Source: Gorsachius magnificus
Taxonomy: Eukaryota; Chordata; Aves; Pelecaniformes; Ardeidae
Reading direction: 5' to 3'
Length of the DNA: 64,000 nucleotides
NCBI GenBank assembly: GCA_034008185.1
Contig: CM067082.1
Location: forward strand, 103,039,311 to 103,103,310
Under the pieces are notes generated by a model. It saw only the letters and a list, made by a program, of their open reading frames with translations, searched no databases and had not been told where the DNA came from. Below, one piece after another: positions 26,293 through 40,100 of the stretch; position 1 is the first letter of the stretch, and the number at the start of each line of letters is the position of its first letter. The position numbers were made by a program, and so were the translations under genes.

Positions 26293-27063
26293 GCTGAAAA
26301 AAATACCATCCCATTCCCTAATAAGGCAGAAAAAGGTGTTTCTCAAAAATTACCTTACACACAAAACAAGAATTCTTAGACAGCCTCAAATTCTTGCACA
26401 GCCTCACAAACTATGACACCTGTCTTGTTCTTATGTTTCTTCTGGAGAAGCACTGACTTCTTGTTGCCAATAACTTTAAGGTTTCCTGTGATATGAACTT
26501 CAGTCAAAGCTGTGAAATCACCATTTGACATGTTGTCTGGCAAAAGTGGAAAGTGTTTTACATAGAATATTGGACGTACTTGATTTCACAAAACTAGGCT
26601 GTGCTATTAGCTGGATGTGCAAAGCTTTTGACACTAGGCTAGCATGTATTTCTTAAATTTTGAGAGTAAAGTATTCCTGCATTTTGATTTTGAATGTCAG
26701 TATTTTTTGGCAGTAAAGAAGTTATAACCTCAAGTTTACCAGGGAAGTAATTTCCAAATATTAAAATTAGTTCCCAAAATTGCTTAATCCTGAGTATTCA
26801 TTTTTTCCAGGTAGTAGCGACAGGATTGTGGAGGATTTATTCAATTTACACTTTTTTCTTCCCCCCTTACAAAAGAAAGAAAATAAGTTTGTTTACTTTC
26901 ATTCAAATGTCAATCTTATTTGAAGTATTGGTGGCGGTTGCATAGCATAGTTCAAAAGAACCTGAGGCTCCTTCCTTTCTTACTTGAAAGACTCACATTT
27001 TCCAGAACCGGCCACTGCCATTTACCCAGGCGTGCTGGGTCAGAGCTTTTGCAGCTGCAGTGT

Positions 27064-27190
27064 TGGGGTGGAAATCACAGTCTGCACAGCGCCGGATGGA
27101 CTACATGGGTAGGGACAGCATTGCAATGCAGCGTAACCTGTATTAGCCCATTTGCAGATTGAAGGTAGAATAGGATTTTAACAAGGACAA
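27064..27190. repeat. Diverged dispersed repeat, copy 2
   Basis: It is in the same orientation as copy 1, about 0.9 kb downstream, and carries the shared string cctgtattagcccattt. By eye most bases match, with scattered substitutions. It may be an old tandem duplication or two copies of an unnamed short repeat. Confidence 0.7.
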
Positions 27191-30100
27191 ACTAAGTAAG
27201 ATTCTTTCCCACACATAAATACACCTCAAGGGATTTTTCATTTTCTAAGCCTATGGTGAGCCACTATGTTACTGAGGTCAAGGGTAAGATAATTTAAATT
27301 GTTCTTTAATTTATTTGTTAGTGACGGCATCTTAGGAGGCACAGAATTTCACATTGTGTCAAGCTGAAATTTTTAACACAGTTATTTTAAAAATGTCTGC
27401 ACCAAAAATCTGTACTACCCAGCTTTTACGGGCAGCAGTAATCATCCTGTTTGATGCTGTATTAAAATACACGTAAACCTTCTGGTATCCATGTGTATTT
27501 TACCACAGTCTAATTGCTGTGTAGTCAAGTTACTTAAAAGCTGTTAGTGTAGAGTCAACAAGTGTTTGCTGTGAGTTTAAATCTTTGTAGTTTGTGTGAG
27601 GAAATTTCCTAAGAGTTCAAAACTGCTGAACAAGATGTTGATGCAGCTATTAGTATAAATACTAATAAATGGAAGAACAGAACCTCTTTCAAGCTGACGC
27701 AAATCATTCCCTTTTCAAGTCTCACACAAGCTAATGCTGAAACATGGGAAGAGGAATCAAGCTAATTAACAACTTCTGTGGATGACTACACAACGTAAAC
27801 CACAAATAACAGCAAACATGAGCTTTAAAAAACACTGATTGCCAGCTGGGGAGTAGTATCAACAGTAATTGGATTGTAAGTAGTAGTTGCACAGCACTTT
27901 TAAAATCAAACCACTACCTCCTGTGGCTTAGGGAAGATTTTTAGGTTAATGTAAAATAAGGCTTTGAGCTGTATTCCCTTAACAGATGTTGGGAATGAAC
28001 ATGTTACTATTCCTACAGATGAGTTTGCAAAAGAGAAGAAGTATCTTCAGCGCTTGTCTGTGAAGTCTCACATCTTTCCATAACTCTGGCCTCTTTGCAT
28101 GACTGTCATCATACTAGATTTTAAGCTAAAATAAAACTTTGCATAAAATCTTGGAGACTGTCAAAAAGGTGAAAGGGAGAATTAATGCCTAACGGTCCAA
28201 GTGTAGGACTTGGGTTAGTAACTGTAAGAAGGCACCAAGGACCCATCTATTGATTACTTGATTACCATTCTGCTTTCCTAAAGTCATTTCCTTTGTCTGT
28301 AAATTTTTAATAGCTCCTTGTTGCTATGGCAATTAAATTACACCAAGGAAAATGACTTGGTTGTTCATTTCCAGATGTTAAGAAAGCAGCGTGTGCACTG
28401 TGGACAACAGGTTGACAAACTGCAATAACTGTTTTCAAATGAAGGAACTGCCGAAGTGCGTCCCTCGTGAAACTGAAGACAGCTTACGCTACACCAGCAG
28501 TGTTCCTGTAGTTAGAATAGCTTCTAAAACAAAGTTCCAAGTGTGTGGAAAGCTTGCACAAATCCCTGTTTTCAGCATATCTATTGCATCTGGTTGCGTT
28601 TTTCTGACAGCATTTAATTTCCTCTCAGAGTAATCACTGGATGTTTTATACGTTGACTCTCTTGTAGCCTGTCGTCCTCACTGCTGTCAGGTGAGGAAGA
28701 AATAGTTATCGTCTGTACTTTGTGAATACACAACTGGTAACAGCCCAGTTTAATTTCTCTCTGCCATTAGGTCACCCCAGCAAGCAGGTGACAACTCTCT
28801 TTTCATTAACCAAATGTCTATCATTTATCTTCTTGGCGCTTGAAAATAGCGGATTCTAATACACTAATAAACACTTCCACAAGGCTGTGTGTACTTTACA
28901 TTTCAGACAAACAGTTTAAAGACACCTAACAAAAGCAGGTTGGGTTTTTTTAGCCCCCCCTTAACACCATCCAGAGAAGATAACTTACATAGTCTTACCA
29001 TAATTTTTCCTCTCTGGTGAGTCTTCTATTGTCTCTTTTTTGCTCCTCTTTTTTTTTTTCTCTGAACTGTCTGTACACCAGCGGTATGTTAAGGCTTTTC
29101 TGCATAGGTTTTTCCATGGAAATAAGCCTACCTTTCCTGCCCCTTCCATTGGAACAGGCCCTTCAGGGTTCTGCTACCAATAGTAGTGTACTTCGTTGTC
29201 AGATGTGCAGTGAGAACTGTACAAGGCAGGCGTGCCCCTATTGTAGTGGCCACCCTTTTCTCTCTAGATTAAGAGAAGGTTCTCGTCTGAACATGCAGAC
29301 AAGCAGTGCTCAAACCTGCAAGCACTGCACTAAACACTGCCAAGACGAGGCAAAGTTACTCTTGAGAAGACAAGAGGCAAGGGTGTGGGAAAACAGTGTC
29401 ACCTTGATCCCATGTCTTCCTGGGAGCTTCCCAATACAACCGTCTCTTAAATACTCCTATGTCCACTCAGCATACCCATGTTGATAGCACACCAGTTTGG
29501 AGGGAGGAAAACTGCCTCATGAAAGCATAAAACTAGGTACTCTCCCTTCAGCAGCCATAGAACACATTGCTGGTTTTCAATCCATGAATGACAAGATGGC
29601 AGATGCAAGATACATGAGCAGCAAAAGTAAAAAAGCCTGTGTGGATTGGGGGCTTTCCTATTCAGTATATTTAATTATTTACTGTCAAATAAGAAAAGAT
29701 AGTTCAGCTTCAGTCCAGCCCCAGTTACTTCAGTGCTAAATTCTACTTCAGAAGTCTTTAAACAGCCAGGAGCTCTGCTACAGAGCAACTGTTCTCAGTC
29801 TTGTTAACCTTTCCAATGAGCAGAAGGAAAAAGTGAGTGTCTCATTTCATTCTAACTGTATTGATGTATCACAGAGAAAAACAGCAGAAACACTTCTAAT
29901 CAAAGTATGTGCCTTTACCAGCAAGTAGTCTGTTGCTGTGTAAGCATCCCAAACCAAATAATCCAATTCCTGGTGTTACTTACGGGCCTGTGGAGGATCA
30001 TCAGGACAGCAGACTTCCCCCTTCCAGCACCTCCTGGCAAGACGACTCTAGCGAAAGGGTCTGCACCTTCAGAAGCGCACCGCTTCCCTTGAAGTTCAGC

Positions 30101-33100
30101 ACGAGCCTGTTCCAGTTGTTTGCAGCATGACGAAGCATCAGCACAGAATGTGGGCAGGAGTCCAGAACAGGTTACAAGTCTCCACATAAAGGACGCAAAA
30201 GAGTAGAAAGCTCAAGAAAGGCATTAAGACCTGCATTAATTTCTTGATTCTGTTTCTTCACAGGCTTCACAACATTCATTGTGGCCAAGTCTTGCCTTTG
30301 CTCTGTACTCCTTTTCCACCGACTATTCCATATACTTTCTTTAGCTGATGCTCCATTTGAACCAGGTATTTCTCTCTTAAAACACTTCCACTCTTTTGTG
30401 ACTTAAGCCATCCATAAATTACCTTCTTCAGAGCTGTCTGTATCACCAGAATATTTTTTCCGTCTTGAACTGACAACCACTGTTGCCCTAGTTCTGGCAA
30501 TGTGGATATTGCCAGTGCTTTCAACTCCAGCAAGTTATGGCTTGGCTAGTTTAAAGATGTGTTTCAAACTAAACTTGCTGATGTCTGAAACAAGAAAGCT
30601 AACTCAGGTGAGGTTTTCCAACAATGAATATCGGGACAGAAGCGGTCAGTAACCTCCCCAGTAGTAATACTATTGCTGTTGCAACATCAACCGCAAAGGG
30701 CTCTGCAGCTGCACCTCCATCTGTAACCTGTCTGCACCTTCCTTCTTTTTTTCCTCGTGCAAATTCTTTTCAGACTCCTGCTTCATTGTCATTGTCCTGT
30801 TCGATATTTTATTTTATGATTTCTTTTTCCTGATTCCAAATTTTAAGCATCTTTCAAAGACATAAAGAAATAGTTTTTAAAGTTCCGAGCAAAATCTATA
30901 CATACGGAGTCCCAAAGAGTGGGTGAAATGAATAGCTTCAGTGATGCCAGTTTGTTAAGAGGTATGGGATACAGACCTTTTCAGTAAAATGTGGATTCCA
31001 TAAACTAAAGCAGTATGTGAAATGGTTTTTTTCCTAATAAACTGTAGCTAGATTTCATGAAACCCCAAATCTCACTGTCCATCAGTCAGTGCTGAAAGGA
31101 AATATTCATCCCAATATCCTGCACAATGTTAGGTCTAAATCTCACCTGGCAACTCCCACATCAGACCAACAACTTCATTTAAACCAGGACACAAATATCC
31201 AATATTTAAGCATTTCAACAGCACATATGCCAACATCTGTCAATTGAAGTTCATCCCAAGCCCAACTGCTGTCACTTAAAAAGCTGCTTTCTATCTAGGC
31301 TGACTTTGTTTAAAACGAGCCTCCATCAACAGATTACATTTTACATTTTTATATTGTATTAGAGAGCCATGTATCAAATTTCTATGCAAGGTAGGTGATC
31401 AAATAACATTTGAACATTCTCTGCAACAATTAATTACAGCCGTTAAAGTCACATTAGGACATTTTTTTTCTAGACTGGATTGTTTATCTGTTTTTCTGAA
31501 GCATTTCTAGTAAGTTTTAAAGTAATGGTTTACTTTAAAATCATTAAAATTATATACTAAAGCGCTACTGATTAATATTCCTCTGCTTATGCATCATATT
31601 AGCCCTTACATTCAGCTTCATGCAGGAGGGTAGCAGGCCTTTTCACTGTCTTCTCATGCCAACTTCTTGTGTCTTATAGATGCGACCAACTTCACTGAGC
31701 TTTTACGTGCGAGCTTACATTTCACTGCATTAAAATATTAAGGTACACGCTCAACATTCCGCTCTGTTCCCTCATCTCTTAGCGCAACAGTTATAACAGT
31801 ACCTAAAATAAAAACACCTGGAATACCCCAGACACAAACATCATAGGGCTCCACATGCTAACCCTCTTAAATTATAATCATTAGCTTCCACATCTTTGGT
31901 GCCTTCATTACATTTAGGCTTTGAAAAGCAGCATTTGCATTTATTGTCTCACAGGCAGAAAGACTTAAAACAGTTCACAGCTTTTTTCTTGGAATTTCCC
32001 TCTCATCTCCAGAGAGGACTGTCCTGGAGTCATGTAAATACAGACATCTGCTTGCTGTCACTTTGTCCGTCCTTCTTTTAAATTCATAAGAATAAAAAGC
32101 ATCCCACGGCAGGGGCTGTGGGTCCACACCAGGCAGCTTTCTGCTGCCCTTTGTGCTCCCAAGCATCCAGGTGAGGGGTGCTGGGGCATGTATGTCTGCC
32201 TGGTCTTTGTTCATACTCTTCCATGGACCTATTGGCTATGAGTCTGTCAAATCCTTCTTTGAAGCGAATGATACAACTCAGTTCTTTTAGAAAACAGTAC
32301 CAACCCCAATTTGCCTCTCTTACAAAGAAAAATGAGCAAAATTGTCCAACTTTTGTATATCTAAATGAGCTAAGTATGTAGGGGAAATTGTGAATCTAAT
32401 TTCAAGGCAAAGTGTGGTATTTCAGTGGCAGTCTACAACTCTCCACTGCTTGTGTTTCTGTTTGCAGGTGCAAACAACCCCTTTAGAAATCAGGGCTCAT
32501 CTCTTAATTATTTTGCCTCCCTGTTACTCCAGACAGGCTAGCGTGAAAGATCCATGCACAGAGAACAATAATGCACGGTTCTAGAAACAGCTTTAATCCC
32601 TATATCCTTCTAAACAGAAATTCACCTTACAGATGTAAACATTGCTTTTAATGTGAAGTTAAACCAATGCATTAATTACAATTCATTAAGCATCCCAGCA
32701 ACCTTTAGAGAGGATCATTTCATGAACGGGAGAATTAAAGAAGGACAAGAGAAGGTGTCTTGGTTCAGCCTTATTACTATTTAGTGGCAGAAGAGAACCC
32801 AGTGTTTTCTGCACCCCCTATTGCACTCCCTAAAGCTGATTAACCGGTACAATTTTCAGAGCCCATTTCAAAGGCATTGCCCTCCTGGGAGGAGGAATGC
32901 CAGCAGAAAGGCAGCCGCACTTCCCAACACACAGTAATGATAAATGGTAGCTGTGGGCATCTCTCTCTGCGCTATAGCTATTCATTAAGTGTTCCAGAGC
33001 CTGATACAGGCCTGCAAACCCACTTTCATTTTCCTGAGCACCTTTCAAATTTGCTGTAAAGAATACGAATGGACTCAGCAAGATTGGTCTTAACAAAAGA

Positions 33101-33806
33101 AGAAACCCACTTCTTTTGTCCTTGGGGTGCAAGGACTGGGAACAATTGAGAGTCTCCATGACTTCTTCACAATCCACACATTTGTGTGGTTCACAGCTCT
33201 TGAGGAGAGCTGCATTTCAAGTGATCTGTGACAAAACAAGTATGCCAAATTATAGGTAAGGGTTTTTTTAAAATAGAAGGTAGTTTTATAAAAAAATAAG
33301 CAAAATTCTATTCGAAAGGGAAATGCTGTCGCTAGAGGATTAAATGGAAATCCCTGCTGAAGTTAACAGGGGTTTGGATTTCATCCTTTAGCAGACCTAA
33401 AATCTGCAATGACAGCAGGAACAATTTCAGACTAAGGTAACAGTCGAAGTTTTCATGCACAACACTGCAGCGGTGGAGGTCACAGTTGCCTAAGAAATAG
33501 AGGGGGATACTTGTACTATTGAATTTCACGGCATATGGAAATTATTTACTCTGTAATCAAAAGTGTAGCCCCTTCCAGTGGAAGACTCTCAAGCAATCAT
33601 CATGGAGTAAAGCAGTCTTTAGCTCTACTAGCCATTAATTTAATTAAGCTTTTTTTTTTTTAAATGACCAGTATCTTAACCAATAGATGCCTGATCTGGC
33701 GAAGCACCTGCTCGCTCATCTGCTGGAGACAAATGTGGTTCAGCTTTTCAGATTAAGGAAGCAGAAAGCAAAACGTGACAGTATTCTAAAATGTATTGCA
33801 ATACAC

Positions 33807-33895
33807 TTTCTATAATAATAATTATATAGATAGATATATAAACTTCCTATAATAATAATTATATATAAAATTATATATATATTTCATAATAATAG
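33807..33895. repeat. AT-rich imperfect tandem repeat
   Basis: A unit containing ctataataataattatata recurs with a period of about 37 bp (33810 and 33847) and is followed by TA dinucleotide runs. Confidence 0.75.
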
Positions 33896-35920
33896 AAGAA
33901 ACTTGCTTCAAAACAGAAAAATAATTCACAAACTCGCTTCCAGAGCTGAAATTTTAGGTCTGCAAGTTTTTTTGGTTGGGGAGTTTTTTTGGACAGGAGC
34001 TCTAAGTGGCATAAGCTCTTTCTAGGGCATAAAACTGTCACCATAATAATTACGAGTTGTTTCATGGATCTTATTTTTAAAAAGCTACAGAAATTTAAGC
34101 CTAAAAATGTTAATGCATTGCTAGCTGTGGTCGAGCTGTGGAAGTGCTGAATTTAATATTCCAGCTATATGCAATATATTGCGTGATGTAGGTGATGTTT
34201 TGCAAAGCACAGAGTGTGTAATACAAATGTCATAAACCTGGTTTCTTGCTTTTTCTGACTAACTACAGAGCGTTTAATGTCAGCTTGAGCAGCTTTTTCG
34301 TTCCCACTTAGGAACAGTTTTAGAACTGCTCGGAAGAACAGTGGGAGCTGCCAGCTTCCCCAGCACGCTTCGGAGCACCCGCTTTACAAAAATCCTACCG
34401 ATAAAAAAATCTAATCCAATTTGTTGGGTCTGTCTATGTGCTTGTGAATTTAATGATGCTGCTGTTGATGTGTGTTCTGTCCTGTCCCGTGAAATCCTCG
34501 CAGGGAGTTACGCAGCTTGTCAAAGTGTCGTGCGACCCTGCTGGAAGAGAGGTCAAGCCAGTGTCCTATTAAACGGTCTCTGTGCAGCGAAGCACGTGCT
34601 TGTATGTTGTTCCTGTTGATTTTGTCTTGTCAAATTGTTGTCTCTGCACTCTGTAGGAAGTGAGTCAGTTATCCCCTTTTCCTATGGCAGAAGCTGTTTT
34701 GCATATCAATCGCACTTAAAACACAGCCAGAAATAGGTTCTCTCAAATTGAGTGTTAGTGAAGCATCTGCATTTGGTGTTCTTTCTCTTCGCGTATGAAA
34801 TCCTGACCTTTTCCTGTTATCTGCAGCCTCTTCTGTTGTCAGGAGGAGGTTTTAGAAATATTTCTTTTTCGTTGGTCAAAATAACTAATCCCTCTCATTC
34901 TCCTTACATTTTTCTTCCCAGTTCTAGGGAGGCAACTGACGATCTCACCTGATATTTAAGCTACCAACTTTCTTACTTTGTTACGGACTGCAGTGACTAT
35001 ATTTAGTTCTGTTGGATGCTGTTTACTCCCCTTCTGCTCTGGCCACCACAGGCATGTCATACGGATTAAATACGTAGACAGAAACATATTTTAACCTGGA
35101 CAGGAGGATGCCTCGTGTTGGGACTGCATCTCGAGTAATTGGGTATTTGTAGAACTTCATGGAAATACATAAGAAAGAAAGAAAGACCATTGAGCTAGTC
35201 ATGCCAGTTTCACCAAAAGATGACGGTGAAAATTACATTTTCTTTAAAACATTGATTTTTTTTCTCAAACATTTTTTCATTCATCACTTCAAAGAGAATA
35301 ACAGATGCTTTTAAACAAAAGTTCCTTCAAAAAAGTAATTGAAAAGAATCAGTTATTTACTGACCAGCCTATGAACAACATACTGTGACAAGGTATGGCT
35401 CCTTTTTATTTTTACATAAAAATTTCATGCATATGAATCCATATTTAAATGAATTGTGTGAGATTATGATTTCATATAAATTGCACACCTGTGTGCATAC
35501 TAAACTAAGAAGGGATACAGTAAAAATCAAGTTTCCTGTCACATACTTCACGTTAGCACATCCTTTCTGCATTTCACATTTATCCTTTCTGCAAAGTCAA
35601 GAGCACCTTATTTTCATCACACTGTACCCAGCCATATATCTACATTTGAAACAAACCCAGAAAGCAGTGGATTTCAGATGCAAAGTGATGCTTTGATTTA
35701 CCGCTTCCCTTAACAAAGGGCATAGCATAGTAGTTTTTAGAATACGAAAGCTCTGTAATGCTGAAACCTTAATACAGGAGTTGAGAAACCAAAAAGAAGA
35801 GTTGAGAGGCTGCAAGGTAGCAGCGAGAGGCCTTCAGTAAAGCATGCAGAAGGTTTCCCTGAATGGCCGTAAAGAATTTGCATTCTTACAGTTAAGACTT
35901 AAATGTACTTAAAGCAAGAA

Positions 35921-35985
35921 AAACCCCAAAACAACCAAAAAACCAAAACAAAACCACCCACCAAACAAAAAGAAACCCAAACCAA
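35921..35985. repeat. A/C-rich low-complexity tract
   Basis: It is a run of AACC, CCAAAA and ACCAAACC-like words with almost no G or T. Similar tracts, in either orientation, occur near 14.72, 39.59, 44.10 and 51.63 kb. Confidence 0.75.
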
Positions 35986-36984
35986 ACTGGAGCCTCCCCA
36001 GAGATCAGCTGAAAGAGACAGCCATCTCGGGTGTATCTGATGCTAGAAGCTGAAAGGCTTGAATTTCTGATAGAACAGGTCTGCGAAATTCTGTGGGATT
36101 TGGGGGGTTTTGTCATTGTTCCCAAAAGGCAATATTGTAATTGCAAATACAGTTTGCAAATAAAAATTATTACTACTACCTGCATGTCTTCTTTCACTAT
36201 CTTGCATAATCGTATGTGCTTGCTTGGAAGTCTCAGAGCAGGATCTGCAATCCATAACAAGAAGCAATCTGGGGAGAAAAATGTACGTAGCTTCTAATAA
36301 AGGCTGCCAGGTTTAGAGTAATACTTTCCTGATGTGGAATCACCAGACCATCTGCAGATAGGTTTTTAACTATTATTTACTACCTCCCTTCTCATATACA
36401 TCATTAATAGATCTCCGTTCATTTCCTGTGTCTTCTGTAGTTCTTAGTCTATTCCCCCCAGATACAATAAATTATTTTCACAAAAAAAAAAAAAAAAGGT
36501 ATTAAAGTAAATGGTCAGAATTAATCTTTGTTCTGCAGTAGCAGGAAGGTGCCTGTGCAGTCAGATAGCCCACTGCCTTTCTTGTCTTGAGGGCAAGGAC
36601 TCAAGCCTGGAGATGACATGAGTTTTCCAGAGTATTTGTGGGGTGGGGAAGGTTACAGGGCTGCACAGCGGGAACTTGGGCTGCCAGGTTTGTGCACAGC
36701 AACCTTTGTTTCCCAGCATGGGGATGCGTTTTCATTTTAAACTCCAACACAGGAAGGCAGGGGACAGCCGGCTTCTCTTCTGTAACTTCCATGTATTTTT
36801 TGCCATCAGGTCAGCTGCGAAGCAGAAGTCCTGATCTCTCAATCATATGTTGCTTTGCCAGGATGTAGACCAGAAGGTTGTTAATGAAGGAAGAAGTTCA
36901 GCGTTTTTCTACTGCTCTTTAGCACTTACTGGCCTTTTGGAGAAACTCGGGCAACGCTTTTATTCTGACATTGGTCCTGGGGAA

Positions 36985-37110
36985 TAGGGTACAACTATTT
37001 GGTTGTATTTTATGGACAAGCAGTAAGGCACAATGAGGCTAAGCGACTTGTCCAGGACAGAACAGGCAACAACCTCATCTAACCCAAACCTTGGCGCTGA
37101 TTCTTGTATT
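36985..37110 (-). mobile_element. MIR-like SINE fragment
   Basis: The plus strand reads ttttatggacaag, then aggcacaatgaggctaagcg, acttgtccagg and aacccaaacc. This follows the reverse complement of the MIR core (gatgaggaaactgaggcaca, gaggttaagtgacttgccca, gattcgaaccca) in the right order and spacing. It is ancient and heavily mutated, with no target-site duplications visible. The match is to a consensus recalled from memory. Confidence 0.65.
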
Positions 37111-40100
37111 TTGGAAACAATCAACATCCATTGGCCTGGTGGAGGGAACTGGGGAATAGCAAATACTGGAGCATCCAAAAACCACTTTTCCAGGAGGAGT
37201 AATAAAAGCAGCATACAAAAGGTAGCATTGGCAATGCTGGCTTTAAAGATGCTACACAGCAATATTTGGGGTTTTTACACTATAATCTAAACATCATCCC
37301 GTGAGAACAGCAGCATCATTGGAAAAGCATGTTGGATCTTCCTTCCATTTTTCAGAGCAGATGACCTCCAGTTTACTTTGTCTTGGAGCTTACAATTCAG
37401 AGACAAATATTGGTGCAGCATTACAAAACCTGGGCCACTTGCGTGCTCATCTCTGCACTCGCTCTTGCAACCCAGGCAGAGCAAACGAGACACCCATATT
37501 CGGCTCTTTCACTTCACTTTAGACATCCTGTGTGGCCTCAGACAAGCCCCTTTCTCCCAGATTCCCACATGAAAAACAACAGCATTTTTCTAAACCCCCT
37601 CCCCTCCAAGGCAACGTGAACAGAAGGGTCTTGGTGCATTTACCAGCTCTGCTACTGAGAAAGGCAACTGTTCCCTTCTTACGGAGGGGGTGCTCTGGTG
37701 GGTGCTGAGTGGTTACACACCCCAGCTGACCAGCAGGTTGCTGAAAATGATCTCATCATGGAACCAGTGACACTATTTCAACTATTCCAGGAGACAAACG
37801 GTGCTTCCGACCAGGAATGAACGGGGGCACGCCCGGGGCATGGATCCTGACACTCCAGATGCTCCACCAAGGAAGCTCAGATCAAACCCAAACCTCTTTG
37901 CAAGGCAGCAGGACGCCGCGGTGCCACAACGTCTCTGAGCACTTCCAGGCCCTTGTCACGGCAGAGCACCACCTCCTCACCGAACCCTGCCCTTCAAACC
38001 TCCTCCCTGGAGCCCAAACAGCTTCAGCCCTGCACAAACCCCCACGAGGCAGAAGGGCACGGAGGAGGCAGCGTCGTCATTGTCCAGTCGAGAGCTGGGC
38101 TGCCGTGCGCAGCCGCGAGGTGAAACTGACGGAGAGGACAAACCCGCTGTGCTCTGGTTGGGTTTTCTCAGTTTAGGGTTGGGTGTCCACACCCCTTCAT
38201 CCCCCCCCAAATAAAAAAACCCCACCAGAGAGACTTAACAGCATTTATGTGCCTCGTAATGTGCACTGGTAGGTCACAGCCCACAGCTGGCACCACCTGG
38301 AGGGAGCAAGTTCCCAGGGGCAGCAGGGAGGAGGGAGGGTCTCTGTACCCTTGGCTTGCCCTTCCTGTAGCGAGGTAGAAGCAGCACTGCTCACAGTAAA
38401 TGTGAAGACAATGTTTTGTAACCCAGGAAAACCCCATTTCCAGTTTGTTTCAAACTCTTATCTACTGATTTTCTCACACTGAAATACAAGATTTAGTCTC
38501 CCTACCAGGAGGGATTTTTAAAGCAGGTTAGGGCTCAGTTTGGCAAGGAAAAAAAAAATTTTAAAAAATGAGAGAGGTTGTTGTTGTATGAAGTCCCAGA
38601 CATGGTGCTTTGTCTATGTGGAGGCTGAAGCAGGGTCACAGTGAAAAACATGTAGTAAAAATGCCAGTAAATGATTCTGGCCTTCTTCAAGTAAAAGCAC
38701 AGGGAACCTTTGGCTTCACAAGTGTGGGAGGAAGACGCTTCCCTTGCGTTTTATCAGAATGACACTCTGAGCTTTCCTGTGTTAAGCACAACTTAATATT
38801 CCCCAGCTAGAACTAAAAGCGGATCTTGCCAGTGAGCGCATTACCCAGCAAAGCCAAGTTCAGCTGGACAGATGAGGTTGTTTCCTTCTCCCATTCTCGC
38901 TCCATGACGCCTTCATCAGGGAATGGATCAAAGGAGAGAGCTTGCATACGGCTCTACAGCCTGTTGTATACCCCATATCCTGGTACATCAAAGGATTTGA
39001 AACAATAGCTAGGAAAATAAGGCCTGGAGTATTTCTAAGAGTTTCATCAACACAGCTACTCATGTATCTCAGTGGAACGGAAGGGAATTGGGCTTGGATG
39101 AGCACATGTAGGGCAGCAGGAGACCTTACCACAGGGCTGGGCCATTCCGGGGATTCAAATTCTGGCAATTTATTGAAACTGATGGCGTTTTTTTTATCTG
39201 AGGCGTTGTTGTTCTTCATCTAGAGAAGCAGGCCAGGAAACAGCTGTTTCAGTGAAGTCTGCGGTGTTTGAAGTCTTGTCTCCTCCTTAAACAAAAAAAT
39301 AAGGCCTGTGTAAGAGGTGTTTTCCTGCTGGTAGTCTTTGAGGGTGGAAGTGGTAACATGAGCTACTGGGGTTCAGCTTTGAGAGAAGAGATGAGGGAAA
39401 CGTCCTGTCCCAGTCCCTGAAAGCTGCCCTACGTCTTGCCCACCTGAGAGCAAGTTAGTGAAGGAAGTGGACGGCGTGTGCCACGGAGTCCAGGAGGAGC
39501 CACACACAGTAGTCCAGCAGACACGGGGAAGCCGTGTCGTGATTTCTGACATCCAAAAGCTCCCTGAAGGACAGCACCGGTAAGGAAAAACAAAACAAAA
39601 CAAAACCAAAACCAATGGCTTTGAACCCACTCCTGTATATCCTTTTTGCAGTGGGTGAGGATGGAGCAGAATGAAGGTGAAGGCAACCTATGGGACACAT
39701 AAGTAATGACCTCTCCCTTGCTCCTTGTTTGGGGAAAATCCAGTCCTAAGTCAGACTTTCTGTGCAATTCTATGTACAGTCCATTCCTAGCTCACGGTGA
39801 CCCCAACACAAAGCAATAAGGAAAATGAGCATTGGCTCTTCCGGCACTGATGCCGAGAGGGGCCCCCATGGCAGGGCACGCTGTTCTCCTTCCAGCAGAC
39901 ATTAGCGCTTCCCTGCTGCTGCTTCCTTGGCAAAACCAAGATTCTCAGAAAACTTTTGGAAGGCTGGAGAAATATGGTTTTCCCCCATGTCAGAACTGTT
40001 AACATATTTTACATGTTTGTAAAACAGGCCTGAACAGAACTTGCAGGAAGAAAGAAAAAAGGCACCTTTCTGCCCTAGACCTGCCCATTAAACACTTGCT

